DNA of 8,854 nt, from assembly GCA_030452025.1 (NCBI GenBank), contig JAKDNC010000113.1, positions 1 to 8,854 on the forward strand. The letters run 5' to 3'. The notes beneath the pieces are model-generated. The model was given only the letters and a program-made list of their open reading frames with translations, was not told the DNA's origin and made no database searches. Source of the stretch: Nocardioides sp. Its GTDB lineage: Bacteria; Actinomycetota; Actinomycetes; Propionibacteriales; Nocardioidaceae. Positions 1-6,224 of the stretch are shown piece by piece (position 1 is the first letter of the stretch; every line of letters begins with the position of its first letter). The translations under genes and the position numbers were made by a program.

Positions 1-894
1 CAGAAGTCGCAGATCCCGGTCATCGCCGACATCCACTTCCAGCCGAAGTACGTCTTCGCCGCGATCGACGCCGGTTGCGCCGCCGTGCGCGTCAACCCGG
101 GCAACATCCGCAAGTTCGACGACCAGGTCAAGGAGATCGCCCGGGCCGCGAACGACGCCGGCACTTCCATCCGGATCGGCGTCAACGCAGGCTCGCTCGA
201 CAAGCGACTGCTGGAGAAGTACGGCAAGGCCACCCCGGAGGCACTCGTCGAGAGCGCAGTGTGGGAGGCCAGCCTCTTCGAGGAGCATGGCTTCCACGAC
301 TTCAAGATCTCGGTCAAGCACAACGACCCCGTCGTGATGGTGCGGGCCTACGAGCTCCTCGCCGAGCAGGGTGACTGGCCGCTGCACCTCGGCGTCACCG
401 AGGCCGGGCCGGCCTTCCAGGGCACGATCAAGTCCGCGGTCGCCTTCGGGCACCTGCTAGGCAACGGCATCGGTGACACCATCCGGGTCTCCCTGAGCGC
501 TCCGCCGGTCGAGGAGGTCAAGGTCGGGATCCAGATCCTGCAGTCGCTGAACCTGCGCCCACGTAAGCGCGAGATCGTCTCGTGCCCCAGCGGTGGCCGC
601 GCTCAGGTCGACGTCTACAAGCTCGCCGAGGAGGTGACCGCCGGCCTCGACGGCATGGAGGTCCCGCTCCGCGTCGCGGTCATGGGCTGCGTCGTCAACG
701 GTCCCGGTGAGGCCCGCGAAGCGGACCTCGGCGTCGCCTCGGGCAACGGCAAGGGCCAGATCTTCGTCAAGGGCGAGGTGATCAAGACCGTTCCCGAGTC
801 CCAGATCGTCGAGACGCTGATCGAGGAAGCGATGCGGATCGCCGAGGACATGGAGCCCGTGGAGGGTTCCGAGGCCAGCGTCAGCGTCTCCTGA
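1..894 (+). CDS. ispG: 4-hydroxy-3-methylbut-2-enyl diphosphate synthase (flavodoxin/ferredoxin-type), partial at 5' end
   Basis: IspG (GcpE) carries out the reductive conversion of MEcPP to HMBPP, the penultimate step of the non-mevalonate isoprenoid pathway, in the cytoplasm with a [4Fe-4S] cluster. The reading frame is open from base 1 and gives 297 residues. About 75-90 N-terminal residues lie outside the window. The visible TIM-barrel part starts with IADIHFQPKYVFAAI and VRVNPGNI. The C-terminal cluster domain has CPSG (codons 583-594) and GCVVNGPGE (685-711). Spacing matches E. coli IspG exactly: window residues 195, 198, 230 and 237 correspond to C270, C273, C305 and E312. Three ligands are present (Cys195, Cys230, Glu237), but residue 198 is Gly (GGT at 592-594) instead of the invariant Cys. 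All else looks intact, so this is either a point mutation or a base-call error. The identity of the gene is certain; its activity as written is doubtful. Confidence 0.97.
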   Translation, partial: QKSQIPVIADIHFQPKYVFAAIDAGCAAVRVNPGNIRKFDDQVKEIARAANDAGTSIRIGVNAGSLDKRLLEKYGKATPEALVESAVWEASLFEEHGFHDFKISVKHNDPVVMVRAYELLAEQGDWPLHLGVTEAGPAFQGTIKSAVAFGHLLGNGIGDTIRVSLSAPPVEEVKVGIQILQSLNLRPRKREIVSCPSGGRAQVDVYKLAEEVTAGLDGMEVPLRVAVMGCVVNGPGEAREADLGVASGNGKGQIFVKGEVIKTVPESQIVETLIEEAMRIAEDMEPVEGSEASVSVS

Positions 895-900
895 GGAGCG
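893..900 (+). promoter_or_regulatory. Shine-Dalgarno of the alpha/beta hydrolase gene
   Basis: The sequence GAGGAG directly overlaps the ispG stop codon (892-894) and lies a few bases before the ATG at 904. This fixes the start of the hydrolase gene and suggests that it is translated from the ispG transcript. Confidence 0.7.
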
Positions 901-903
901 AGC

Positions 904-1716
904 ATGGTCCAGGCACACGACTGGGAGTACGCCGGCCACGCCGGCCGGATTGCAGCCCGCACCTGGCCGAACCCCGAGGCCACCCACACGATCCTGCTCT
1001 GCCCCGGGTATGGCGAGCACATCGGCCGCTATCCGCACGTCGCCGACCACCTCGTCGCCCACGGCGCGGAGGTCCACGGCATCGACCATGCGGGCCACGG
1101 GCGCAGTGACGGAGAGCGGGTCCTGATCACCGACTTTGAGCAGGTCGTCGACGACCTTCATGCCCTCGCCCAGCACGAGAACGTGCGACGCGACCTCCCC
1201 GTCGTACTCCTCGGACACTCCATGGGCGGCATGATCGCGGCCCGCTACGCCCAGAGGTACGCCGACCAGCTGGCGGGGCTGGTGCTGTCCGGTCCGGTGC
1301 TGGGCCACTGGCAGCCAGCCTCCGACCTGGCCGGGCTCGACCAGATGCCCGACGAGCCGATCGACCCGTCGACGCTCTCGCGCGACCCGGCGGTCGGAGA
1401 CGCCTACCAAGCCGACCCGCTGGTGTGGCACGGCCGGTTCCGCAAGGAGACCGTGACCGCGCTGCTGCGTTGCCTCGACACGATCACCGAGGCAGGGGCG
1501 CTGGGCGACCTGCCGACCGTGTGGCTGCACGGCCAGGACGACCCCCTGGTCCCGGTCGAGGGGACCCAGCAGGGCATCGGCACCCTGCGCGGCAGTGACT
1601 TCGCGGAAAAGCTCTATCCCGGCGCTCGTCACGAGATCCTCAACGAGACCAACCGGGGAGAGGTCCTCACCGACGTCGACCGGTTCGTCGCCGAGGTCGT
1701 CCGCTCACCTCGGTGA
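904..1716 (+). CDS. alpha/beta hydrolase, monoacylglycerol lipase / lysophospholipase type (Hydrolase_4)
   Basis: A 270-residue alpha/beta-hydrolase fold enzyme with no signal peptide or membrane segment, so probably cytoplasmic. The oxyanion region LLCPGYGEHIGRY (residues 31-43) and IDHAGHGRSDG (60-70) are typical of monoacylglycerol lipases and related S33/Hydrolase_4 enzymes. The nucleophile elbow is GHSMGG with Ser106. The acid is Asp213 in HGQDDPLVP, and the base is His243 in YPGARHEILNE. All three catalytic residues are present, so the enzyme should be active. The family cleaves monoacylglycerols or lysophospholipids, but the substrate cannot be read from the sequence. The gene starts 9 bases after the ispG stop with a good Shine-Dalgarno sequence and is probably co-transcribed with it. 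A role in isoprenoid synthesis is not implied. Confidence 0.9.
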   Translation: MVQAHDWEYAGHAGRIAARTWPNPEATHTILLCPGYGEHIGRYPHVADHLVAHGAEVHGIDHAGHGRSDGERVLITDFEQVVDDLHALAQHENVRRDLPVVLLGHSMGGMIAARYAQRYADQLAGLVLSGPVLGHWQPASDLAGLDQMPDEPIDPSTLSRDPAVGDAYQADPLVWHGRFRKETVTALLRCLDTITEAGALGDLPTVWLHGQDDPLVPVEGTQQGIGTLRGSDFAEKLYPGARHEILNETNRGEVLTDVDRFVAEVVRSPR

Positions 1717-1722
1717 ACCGAG
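1709..1722 (+). terminator. short hairpin at the hydrolase stop codon
   Basis: CTCGG (1709-1713) and CCGAG (1718-1722) form a 5-bp GC-rich stem with a TGAA loop that contains the TGA stop. No T-run follows. It could weaken read-through into the GNAT gene, which has its own promoter box, but it is short and could be chance. Confidence 0.3.
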
Positions 1723-1731
1723 CCCGACCAG

Positions 1732-1737
1732 TAGAGT
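1732..1737 (+). promoter_or_regulatory. -10 box of a probable leaderless promoter for the GNAT gene
   Basis: TAGAGT is followed by 6 bases and then the GTG start at 1744. A TAnnnT box at this distance would place the transcription start on the start codon, giving a leaderless mRNA as is common in actinobacteria. No Shine-Dalgarno sequence is visible, and I cannot see a convincing -35 box. Confidence 0.6.
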
Positions 1738-1743
1738 CCCCTC

Positions 1744-2589
1744 GTGGTCTCCCGTGACGAAGTGCGCCCGCTCGGGCCTGACGACATGCGGGAGTTCCTT
1801 GCGCTGGCCAACCACGACCCGGTCGTCAACGTGTTCGCGGCCTACCGCGCCCGCACCACCCGCCTTGACCCGCGCTGGCTCGGTGGAAAGGTCTGGGGGC
1901 GGTTCGAGGACGACCGGTTGGTCGCGGGGCTGCACGTCGGCGCCAACCTGGTTCCCGTACAACTGCGTCCCGAGGACGTCGAGGCGTTCGTCGAACCGGC
2001 ACTGGGCGGGCGCCGTACCGTCTCCACCATCGTCGGCCCGGCTGTCGCGGTCGAGCCGCTGTGGGAGGCCGTGGCGGATCGGTGGGGCAGGGTGCGGGAG
2101 ACCCGTGCCCAGCAACCCCACCTCGAGCTGCTCGGCGCTCCTGCCTGCGCGCCCGACCCTGGCGTGCGGCGCACGACGATGGCGGATCTCGAGGCCGTCT
2201 ACCCGGCCTGCGTGGCGATGTACACCGAGGAGGTCGGTATCTCCCCGGAGTCCGGCGGAGGGGGAGCGCTCTACCGGGCCAGGGTCACCCAGCTGATCTC
2301 CCGCGGTTGGCAATTCGCCCGCTTCGACGAAGCAGGCCGCGTGCTGTTCAAGGCGGAGGTCGCCTGTTCCTCGCCCTACGCAGCCCAGATCCAGGGGGTC
2401 TACGTCGCCCCCGATCGTCGCGGGGAAGGCCTCGCAACGCGAGGGATGGCCGCCGTGGGGGAGCTGGTCCGCGCCGAGATCGCACCGGTCGCCTCGCTCT
2501 ATGTCAATGAGTTCAACCACGCGGCGCGGCGAGCCTACGAGAAGGCGGGCTTCGTGGAGACCGCCCGGTTCACCACGGTGCTCTTCTGA
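1744..2589 (+). CDS. GNAT family N-acetyltransferase with N-terminal DUF4081-like domain
   Basis: A 281-residue protein beginning with GTG. The N-terminal half (about 1-125, VRPLGPDDMREFLALANHDP onwards) resembles the DUF4081 domain found fused to actinobacterial GNAT proteins. The C-terminal half (about 140-281) is a GNAT fold: the beta-4 strand IQGVYVAPD leads into the acetyl-CoA pyrophosphate loop RRGEGLA (residues 225-231), followed by SLYVNEFNHAARRAYEKAGF, the typical helix and strand near the C-terminus. Both parts look complete. The acceptor substrate is unknown. A gene of this type lies next to ispG in mycobacteria too (recalled as Rv2867c beside Rv2868c), so the linkage is conserved, but a link to the MEP pathway is only inference. 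The start is supported by the leaderless-type TAGAGT box 6 bases upstream. Confidence 0.9.
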   Translation: MVSRDEVRPLGPDDMREFLALANHDPVVNVFAAYRARTTRLDPRWLGGKVWGRFEDDRLVAGLHVGANLVPVQLRPEDVEAFVEPALGGRRTVSTIVGPAVAVEPLWEAVADRWGRVRETRAQQPHLELLGAPACAPDPGVRRTTMADLEAVYPACVAMYTEEVGISPESGGGGALYRARVTQLISRGWQFARFDEAGRVLFKAEVACSSPYAAQIQGVYVAPDRRGEGLATRGMAAVGELVRAEIAPVASLYVNEFNHAARRAYEKAGFVETARFTTVLF

Positions 2590-2596
2590 GTGTCAG

Positions 2597-2602
2597 TAGG
2601 CT
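2597..2602 (+). promoter_or_regulatory. -10 box of a probable leaderless promoter for the DoxX-like gene
   Basis: TAGGCT lies 7 bases before the GTG at 2610, in the 20-base gap after the GNAT gene. No Shine-Dalgarno sequence is present. The box supports GTG 2610 as the start and a separate transcript. Confidence 0.55.
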
Positions 2603-2609
2603 TCGCAGC

Positions 2610-2972
2610 GTGAACATTCCCAAGGACGTCCTCGGCCTGGCCGGCATCTTCGCTGTCTCCGGCACCATCCACCTGGTCAAGCCGGAGGTCTTCGAACCGA
2701 TCGTCCCCGCTTTCATCCCTGCCCGGGAGGCTGTCCATGCTTCCGGTGTCGTCGAGCTGGTCTGCGCGGCGGGACTGATGTCGCCGAGGACCAGAGGCAT
2801 CGCAGGCTGGGCGAGCGTGGCGCTGCTGGCCGGCGTCTTCCCGGCCAACGTCAAGATGGCCAAGGACGCACGGCGGTCGAAGAAGCCGGCCTACAGGTAC
2901 GGCACGATCGCCCGCCTGCCGCTCCAGGTCCCGATGATCCGGAGCGCGCTGAAGGCGGCCCGCGCCAGCTGA
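2610..2972 (+). CDS. DoxX-like small integral membrane protein
   Basis: A 120-residue protein with three hydrophobic segments (about 6-23, 41-57 and 63-80) and a basic tail (KMAKDARRSKK and onwards), so it is an inner-membrane protein with a positively charged cytoplasmic end. The pattern of a first helix ending in SGTIHLVKPEVFEPIVP, then a glycine/alanine-rich second helix and a short third helix followed by NVKMA, fits the DoxX/DoxX-like group of four-helix-type membrane proteins. Members have been tied to redox and oxidative-stress complexes in some bacteria, but no function can be assigned here. The GTG start is chosen because of the leaderless promoter box and because it sits just before the first helix. 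The gene ends 8 bases from the convergent ASCH gene. Confidence 0.75.
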   Translation: MNIPKDVLGLAGIFAVSGTIHLVKPEVFEPIVPAFIPAREAVHASGVVELVCAAGLMSPRTRGIAGWASVALLAGVFPANVKMAKDARRSKKPAYRYGTIARLPLQVPMIRSALKAARAS

Positions 2973-2987
2973 CTGGTCGCTCAGCTG
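2966..2987. terminator. bidirectional hairpin joining two convergent stop codons
   Basis: CAGCTGA (2966-2972) and TCAGCTG (2981-2987) form a perfect 7-bp stem with an 8-base loop. The arms contain the TGA stop of the DoxX-like gene and the TGA stop of the ASCH gene on the other strand. With convergent genes on each side, a shared terminator is the natural reading, although no T-run follows on either strand. Confidence 0.5.
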
Positions 2988-3469
2988 TAGAGCACCTCGA
3001 ACCGTTCGAGCACGACCGGCAGGTCGTCGGAGACCGCAGCCGCGCCCTCGCCGGCGGACTGAGTGAAGAAGTCAGTGTGCACCTTCCGCCAGTGGGCCAG
3101 CGACCGGTCACCCTCGCCCTCGTCACGGGCATGGGCCTCGTCGACGTCGCCGAACGGCACCGTCCGGACCTCCGTCGTGGTGATCAGTGCCCGCGGGTGT
3201 CCGGCCCCGTCGGTGATGATCGACAGGCTGCCCACCGTCGGGAGCGGCTCGTCCTCGGCCTCGTAGTCGCGGGCCGCTGACGAGGTCGCGGTCTTGACGC
3301 CCTCGAGGACCAGCTGGAGCAGCTCGTCGGCCTGTTCCGCGTCGGCCCCGAAGGCCCATGCCGGTGGGCACAACGCCTCCTGGGCGTTGCCCCCGGCGTA
3401 GGCGCGCAACCGGTTCAGGTTGGCACGCACCTTGGCGTCTTCCCAGAAGGACTGGATCTCGGCACTCAT
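2981..3469 (-). CDS. ASCH domain-containing protein
   Basis: A 162-residue cytoplasmic protein. After an N-terminal helical part (SFWEDAKVRANLNRL), the region from about residue 34 has the ASCH pattern: the WAFGADAEQADELLQLVLEGVKTATSS stretch includes the GxK motif (Gly57-Lys59), followed by PTVGSLSIITDGAGHPRALITTTEVRTVPFGDVD and the conserved AHARDEGEGDRSLAHWRKVHTDFF. ASCH domains are PUA-like beta barrels thought to bind RNA or modified nucleosides; some members are amidohydrolases acting on acetylated cytidine or deoxycytidine derivatives. Which applies here cannot be told. The ATG (3467-3469) is preceded by a leaderless-type TAGGCT box 6 bases away. The gene is divergent from proS across an 82-base spacer. 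Confidence 0.88.
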   Translation of the reverse strand: MSAEIQSFWEDAKVRANLNRLRAYAGGNAQEALCPPAWAFGADAEQADELLQLVLEGVKTATSSAARDYEAEDEPLPTVGSLSIITDGAGHPRALITTTEVRTVPFGDVDEAHARDEGEGDRSLAHWRKVHTDFFTQSAGEGAAAVSDDLPVVLERFEVLYS

Positions 3470-3475
3470 GCGGGC

Positions 3476-3481
3476 AGCCTA
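3476..3481 (-). promoter_or_regulatory. -10 box of a probable leaderless promoter for the ASCH gene
   Basis: On the minus strand TAGGCT is followed by GCCCGC and then the ATG of the ASCH gene, a 6-base spacing. The hexamer is identical to the one before the DoxX-like gene. Confidence 0.6.
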
Positions 3482-3538
3482 CGGGCCAGGTCGCGGCGTC
3501 CCCTCGAAACCCGGGTGAGCAAAGCAGCGCATGCCGGA

Positions 3539-3544
3539 TAACCT
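3539..3544 (+). promoter_or_regulatory. -10 box of a probable leaderless promoter for proS
   Basis: TAACCT is followed by TGCCCGC (7 bases) and the ATG at 3552. A weak -35-like GTGAGC at 3515-3520 lies 18 bases upstream. This favours ATG 3552 over the in-frame ATG 3531, which would place the box inside the coding region. Confidence 0.6.
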
Positions 3545-3551
3545 TGCCCGC

Positions 3552-5369
3552 ATGACTGAATCCACCGGGACCGCTCGCTCCGCGCGGGTCCTGCGCATGT
3601 CCCAGCTCTTCCTGCGCACACTCCGCGACGACCCGAACGACGCCGAGGTGCCCAGCCACCGGCTGCTCGTCCGTGCTGGCTACATCCGCCGGGCCGCCCC
3701 GGGGATCTACACGTGGCTGCCGCTCGGGCTTCGGGTCTTCCGCAAGGTGGAGAGCATCATTCGCGAGGAGATGGACGCAATCGGAGCCCAGGAGTTGCAG
3801 TTCCCGGCGTTGCTGCCGCGCGAACCCTACGAGGCGACCGGGCGGTGGACGGAGTACGGCGACAACCTCTTCCGACTCCAGGATCGCAAGGGCAGCGACT
3901 ACCTGCTCGGGCCCACGCACGAGGAGATGTTCACCCTCGCGGTGAAGGAGCTCTACTCCTCCTACAAGGACCTCCCCGTGTGGCTCTACCAGATCCAGAC
4001 GAAGTATCGCGACGAGGCACGTCCCCGCGCAGGGCTGATGCGCGGCCGTGAATTCACGATGAAGGACTCCTACTCCTTCGACACCACCGACGAGGGGCTC
4101 GACAAGTCCTACACCGCTCACCGTGCGGCCTACATCCGGACCTTCGACCGGCTTGGTTTCGACTACGTCATCGTCAAGGCCACCAGCGGCGCCATGGGTG
4201 GCTCGAAGTCGGAGGAGTTCCTTGCCCGCAGCACCGTCGGAGAGGACACCTTCGTGCAGTGCACCACCTGCGACTACGCCGCCAACGTCGAGGCAGTGGC
4301 CGTGCCCTCTCCCGCTGCGGTGAGCTGGGACGACTTCCCGGCCGCCCACGCTGAGGAGACTCCCGACACCCCGACCATCGAGAGTCTCGTCACTCACCTC
4401 AACGAGAGTTTCCCCCGGGATGACCGCGCCTGGGTCGCCGCCGACACGCTCAAGAACGTGCTGGTCGTCCTCAAGCACCCCGACGGCACCCGCGAACCCC
4501 TCGCGATCGGCCTGCCCGGTGACCGGGAGGTCGACCAGAAGCGTCTCGAGGGCCAGCTGGAGCCGATCGAGGTCGAGCCGATGAACGACGGGGACCTTGC
4601 CCGCCACCCCGGTTTGGTCAAGGGCTACATCGGCCCCGGTGCGCTGGGCGAGGCGAACAAGGACCCGAAGAGCTCTGCCATCAGATATCTCGTCGACCCG
4701 AGGGTCTCCGAGGGCACCCGCTGGGTCACCGGGGCCGACGTCTCCGGACAACACGTCATCGACCTGGTCGCCGGCCGTGACTTCGCGGCAGACGGGACCA
4801 TCGAGGCGGCCGACGTGCGCGACGGCGACCCTTGTCCGCAGTGCGCCGACGGCACGCTGGAGGCCGCTCGCGGCATCGAGATGGGCCACATCTTCCAACT
4901 CGGCCGGATGTACGCCGAGGCCCTCGACCTCAAGGTGCTCGACGAGAACGGCAAGCTGGTCACCGTCACGATGGGCTCCTACGGCATCGGTGTCTCGCGT
5001 GCTGTTCCGGTCATCGCCGAGGACAACCACGACGAGCTCGGCCTCTGCTGGCCACGCGAGATCGCACCGGCCGATGTGCACCTCGTCGCCACCGGCAAGG
5101 ACCCCGACGTGTACGCCGCCGCGGAGCGCATCGCTGCCGACCTGGCCAAGGCCGGCATCGAGGTCATCTTCGACGACCGTCCGACCAAGGTCAGCCCGGG
5201 TGTGAAGTTCAAGGACGCCGAGCTGGTCGGTGTGCCCACGATCGTCGTGGTGGGCCGCGGACTGGCCGACGACGGCACCGTCGAGGTCAAGGACCGCAAG
5301 AGCGGCGAGCGCGCCAACGTGCCGCTCGGCGAGATCGTCGGCCACCTCACCGATCTCGTCCGCAGCTGA
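3552..5369 (+). CDS. proS: proline--tRNA ligase (prolyl-tRNA synthetase), bacterial type
   Basis: A class II aminoacyl-tRNA synthetase that attaches proline to tRNA(Pro) in the cytoplasm. From the ATG at 3552 it has 605 residues, the usual length for actinobacteria. The N-terminus shows RMSQLFLRTLRDDP and the motif-1 region LLVRAGYIRRAAPGIYTWLPLG. Then come LGPTHEEMFT, motif 2 with TKYRDEARPRAG (from residue 150) and GREFTMKDSYSFD, and motif 3 GSYGIGVSR (475-483). Between motifs 2 and 3, about residues 235-390, lies the INS domain that edits mischarged Ala-tRNA(Pro); Lys301 in TLKNVLVV is probably the counterpart of the editing lysine K279 of E. coli. The anticodon-binding domain follows from about residue 500. 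An in-frame ATG at 3531 would add 7 residues, but the TAACCT box argues for 3552; ATG 3597 is another, less likely, choice. Confidence 0.97.
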   Translation: MTESTGTARSARVLRMSQLFLRTLRDDPNDAEVPSHRLLVRAGYIRRAAPGIYTWLPLGLRVFRKVESIIREEMDAIGAQELQFPALLPREPYEATGRWTEYGDNLFRLQDRKGSDYLLGPTHEEMFTLAVKELYSSYKDLPVWLYQIQTKYRDEARPRAGLMRGREFTMKDSYSFDTTDEGLDKSYTAHRAAYIRTFDRLGFDYVIVKATSGAMGGSKSEEFLARSTVGEDTFVQCTTCDYAANVEAVAVPSPAAVSWDDFPAAHAEETPDTPTIESLVTHLNESFPRDDRAWVAADTLKNVLVVLKHPDGTREPLAIGLPGDREVDQKRLEGQLEPIEVEPMNDGDLARHPGLVKGYIGPGALGEANKDPKSSAIRYLVDPRVSEGTRWVTGADVSGQHVIDLVAGRDFAADGTIEAADVRDGDPCPQCADGTLEAARGIEMGHIFQLGRMYAEALDLKVLDENGKLVTVTMGSYGIGVSRAVPVIAEDNHDELGLCWPREIAPADVHLVATGKDPDVYAAAERIAADLAKAGIEVIFDDRPTKVSPGVKFKDAELVGVPTIVVVGRGLADDGTVEVKDRKSGERANVPLGEIVGHLTDLVRS

Positions 5370-5978
5370 GTGGCACGCGTTCGTGGGCATTCCGGGCTCG
5401 GTCCGGGCCGATCGCGCCCTCGTCGCGGTGCCGAGGAGCGCGATTCCGCAGCGGACCTGGCCGCGTCCCGCGGCTGGTGGGTCGGCCGGGGTGCGGAGGT
5501 CGCGGACCGGACCTTCGACCCGCGACTCGCCGCGGCGCGGGTGACCCCCAAGCGCTGTGACCTCTTCATCGAGGACGCTGCCGAGGGATTCGTCGCCGAG
5601 TCCTGGTCGATCAACGGACGCGCCCCGGGCTCGCCGCTCAGTGGAGCTGCGAGCCAACACGTCCTGCGGGTGTCGAGCCCCTCGACGCCCCGGTTCCTGG
5701 TCAGGGGGGTGCCCCGCAAGCATGAGCTGCGCTTCTTCCCCCGGGAGTTCCGCAACCAGAGCGGGTTCGTGCGCTACCACGTGCTGATGATGGTTGCGGG
5801 CGACTTCGCCGAGGTGCAGGACCGGCTGGCGCCGATGATCGAGGACATCAACCGCAGTCGCCTGTGGGTGGTCGGTCTGGACGGGGAGCTCGTCCTGATG
5901 TCGTCGAACGAGCCCGACGGCGCCGAGCTGGAGCGCCGGGTGGCGCTGGCGCGGGCGCTCGTCGCCGCGCTGGCCTGA
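5370..5978 (+). CDS. hypothetical protein, probably frameshifted near its 5' end
   Basis: The frame open from GTG 5370 gives 202 residues and starts directly after the proS stop, in the same frame. I do not recognise the family. The body (about residues 21-202) looks real: a mixed alpha/beta soluble protein with FLVRGVPRKHELRFFPREF, RYHVLMMVAGDF, RLWVVGLDGELVLMSSNEP and a C-terminal ALARALVAALA helix. The first 20 codons do not look coding: G+C at codon positions 1/2/3 is 18, 15 and 11 of 20, whereas the +1 frame gives the normal pattern of about 75/55/90%. In that frame a GTG at 5383 starts GIPGSVRADRALVAV, which would join AEERDSAADLAASRGWW of the present frame after a one-base shift near 5430. 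The gene is therefore probably a disrupted copy, or the sequence lacks one base there. No promoter box is seen, so co-transcription with proS is likely. Confidence 0.65.
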   Translation: MARVRGHSGLGPGRSRPRRGAEERDSAADLAASRGWWVGRGAEVADRTFDPRLAAARVTPKRCDLFIEDAAEGFVAESWSINGRAPGSPLSGAASQHVLRVSSPSTPRFLVRGVPRKHELRFFPREFRNQSGFVRYHVLMMVAGDFAEVQDRLAPMIEDINRSRLWVVGLDGELVLMSSNEPDGAELERRVALARALVAALA

Positions 5979-5997
5979 TCGGAGTCTGTGGGCCGGT

Positions 5998-6120
5998 CAG
6001 GTTCTGACGCTGAAAGGTTGCAGATCTATGCAGTGCAAGAACCTGCAAGCGGGAACCGGTTCACTTGCATGGAAATGTAGGCAAGGATCGTCTCGGAACC
6101 AGATGCTGACGCAGGTTCCG
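5998..6120. repeat. cluster of GGTTC/GAACC inverted repeats with TGCA motifs
   Basis: Three dyads follow each other. CAGGTTCT (5998-6005) pairs with AGAACCTG (6038-6045). GAACCGGTTC (6053-6062) is a perfect 10-bp palindrome, flanked by TGCAAG (6044-6049) and CTTGCA (6064-6069). CGGAACC (6094-6100) pairs with GGTTCCG (6114-6120) around a 13-base loop. TGCA occurs at 6019, 6029, 6034, 6044 and 6066, partly at 10-base steps, and TGCAAG is repeated exactly 10 bases apart. The function is unknown: operator, structured RNA and remnant of an interspersed repeat are all possible. Confidence 0.55.
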
Positions 6121-6176
6121 GTCCGGCCCGAGGAGGGTCTCGGGGCTTCCTCGAGTCGGACTTGGTGAGGATCGGC

Positions 6177-6224
6177 ACAGGGCCCGGAAACACCATGGCA
6201 ACGACCGGTGTGACCGGGCCTTGT
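6177..6224 (-). terminator. long hairpin, probable terminator of the lipoprotein/DUF4439 operon
   Basis: ACAGGGCCCGG (6177-6187) pairs with CCGGGCCTTGT (6214-6224) over 11 bp with one G-T pair. A 2x2 internal loop (AA opposite GA) follows, then a second 5-bp stem, ACACC (6190-6194) with GGTGT (6207-6211). The hairpin begins 27 bases after the DUF4439 stop on the minus strand and could also act on the + strand after the hypothetical gene. No T-run follows on either strand, which is common for actinobacterial terminators. Confidence 0.55.

Noticed and set aside
457..1632. Minus-strand open frame of 391 residues opposite ispG and the hydrolase
   Set aside because: Both plus-strand genes have intact family motifs; the antisense translation has none and reads as a composition artefact.
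3531..3533. ATG 3531 as the proS start
   Set aside because: It would place the TAACCT promoter box inside the gene and add seven residues not expected in the family; ATG 3552 fits the leaderless spacing.
5364..5375. Possible stop-codon read-through from proS into the following in-frame gene (TGA followed by GTG)
   Set aside because: The ProRS C-terminus is complete at the stop, no read-through signal is visible, and the first 20 downstream codons in this frame do not look coding.
3123..5780. Very long minus-strand open frame (885 residues) opposite proS
   Set aside because: It lies antisense to a certain gene, has no recognisable domain, and is rich in the Gly/Arg/Val/Asp mix typical of shadow frames in high-GC DNA.
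6111..6123. GGTTC-containing segment resembling a tRNA T-loop
   Set aside because: The T-loop consensus is not met, and no acceptor stem, D-arm or anticodon arm can be built around it on either strand.
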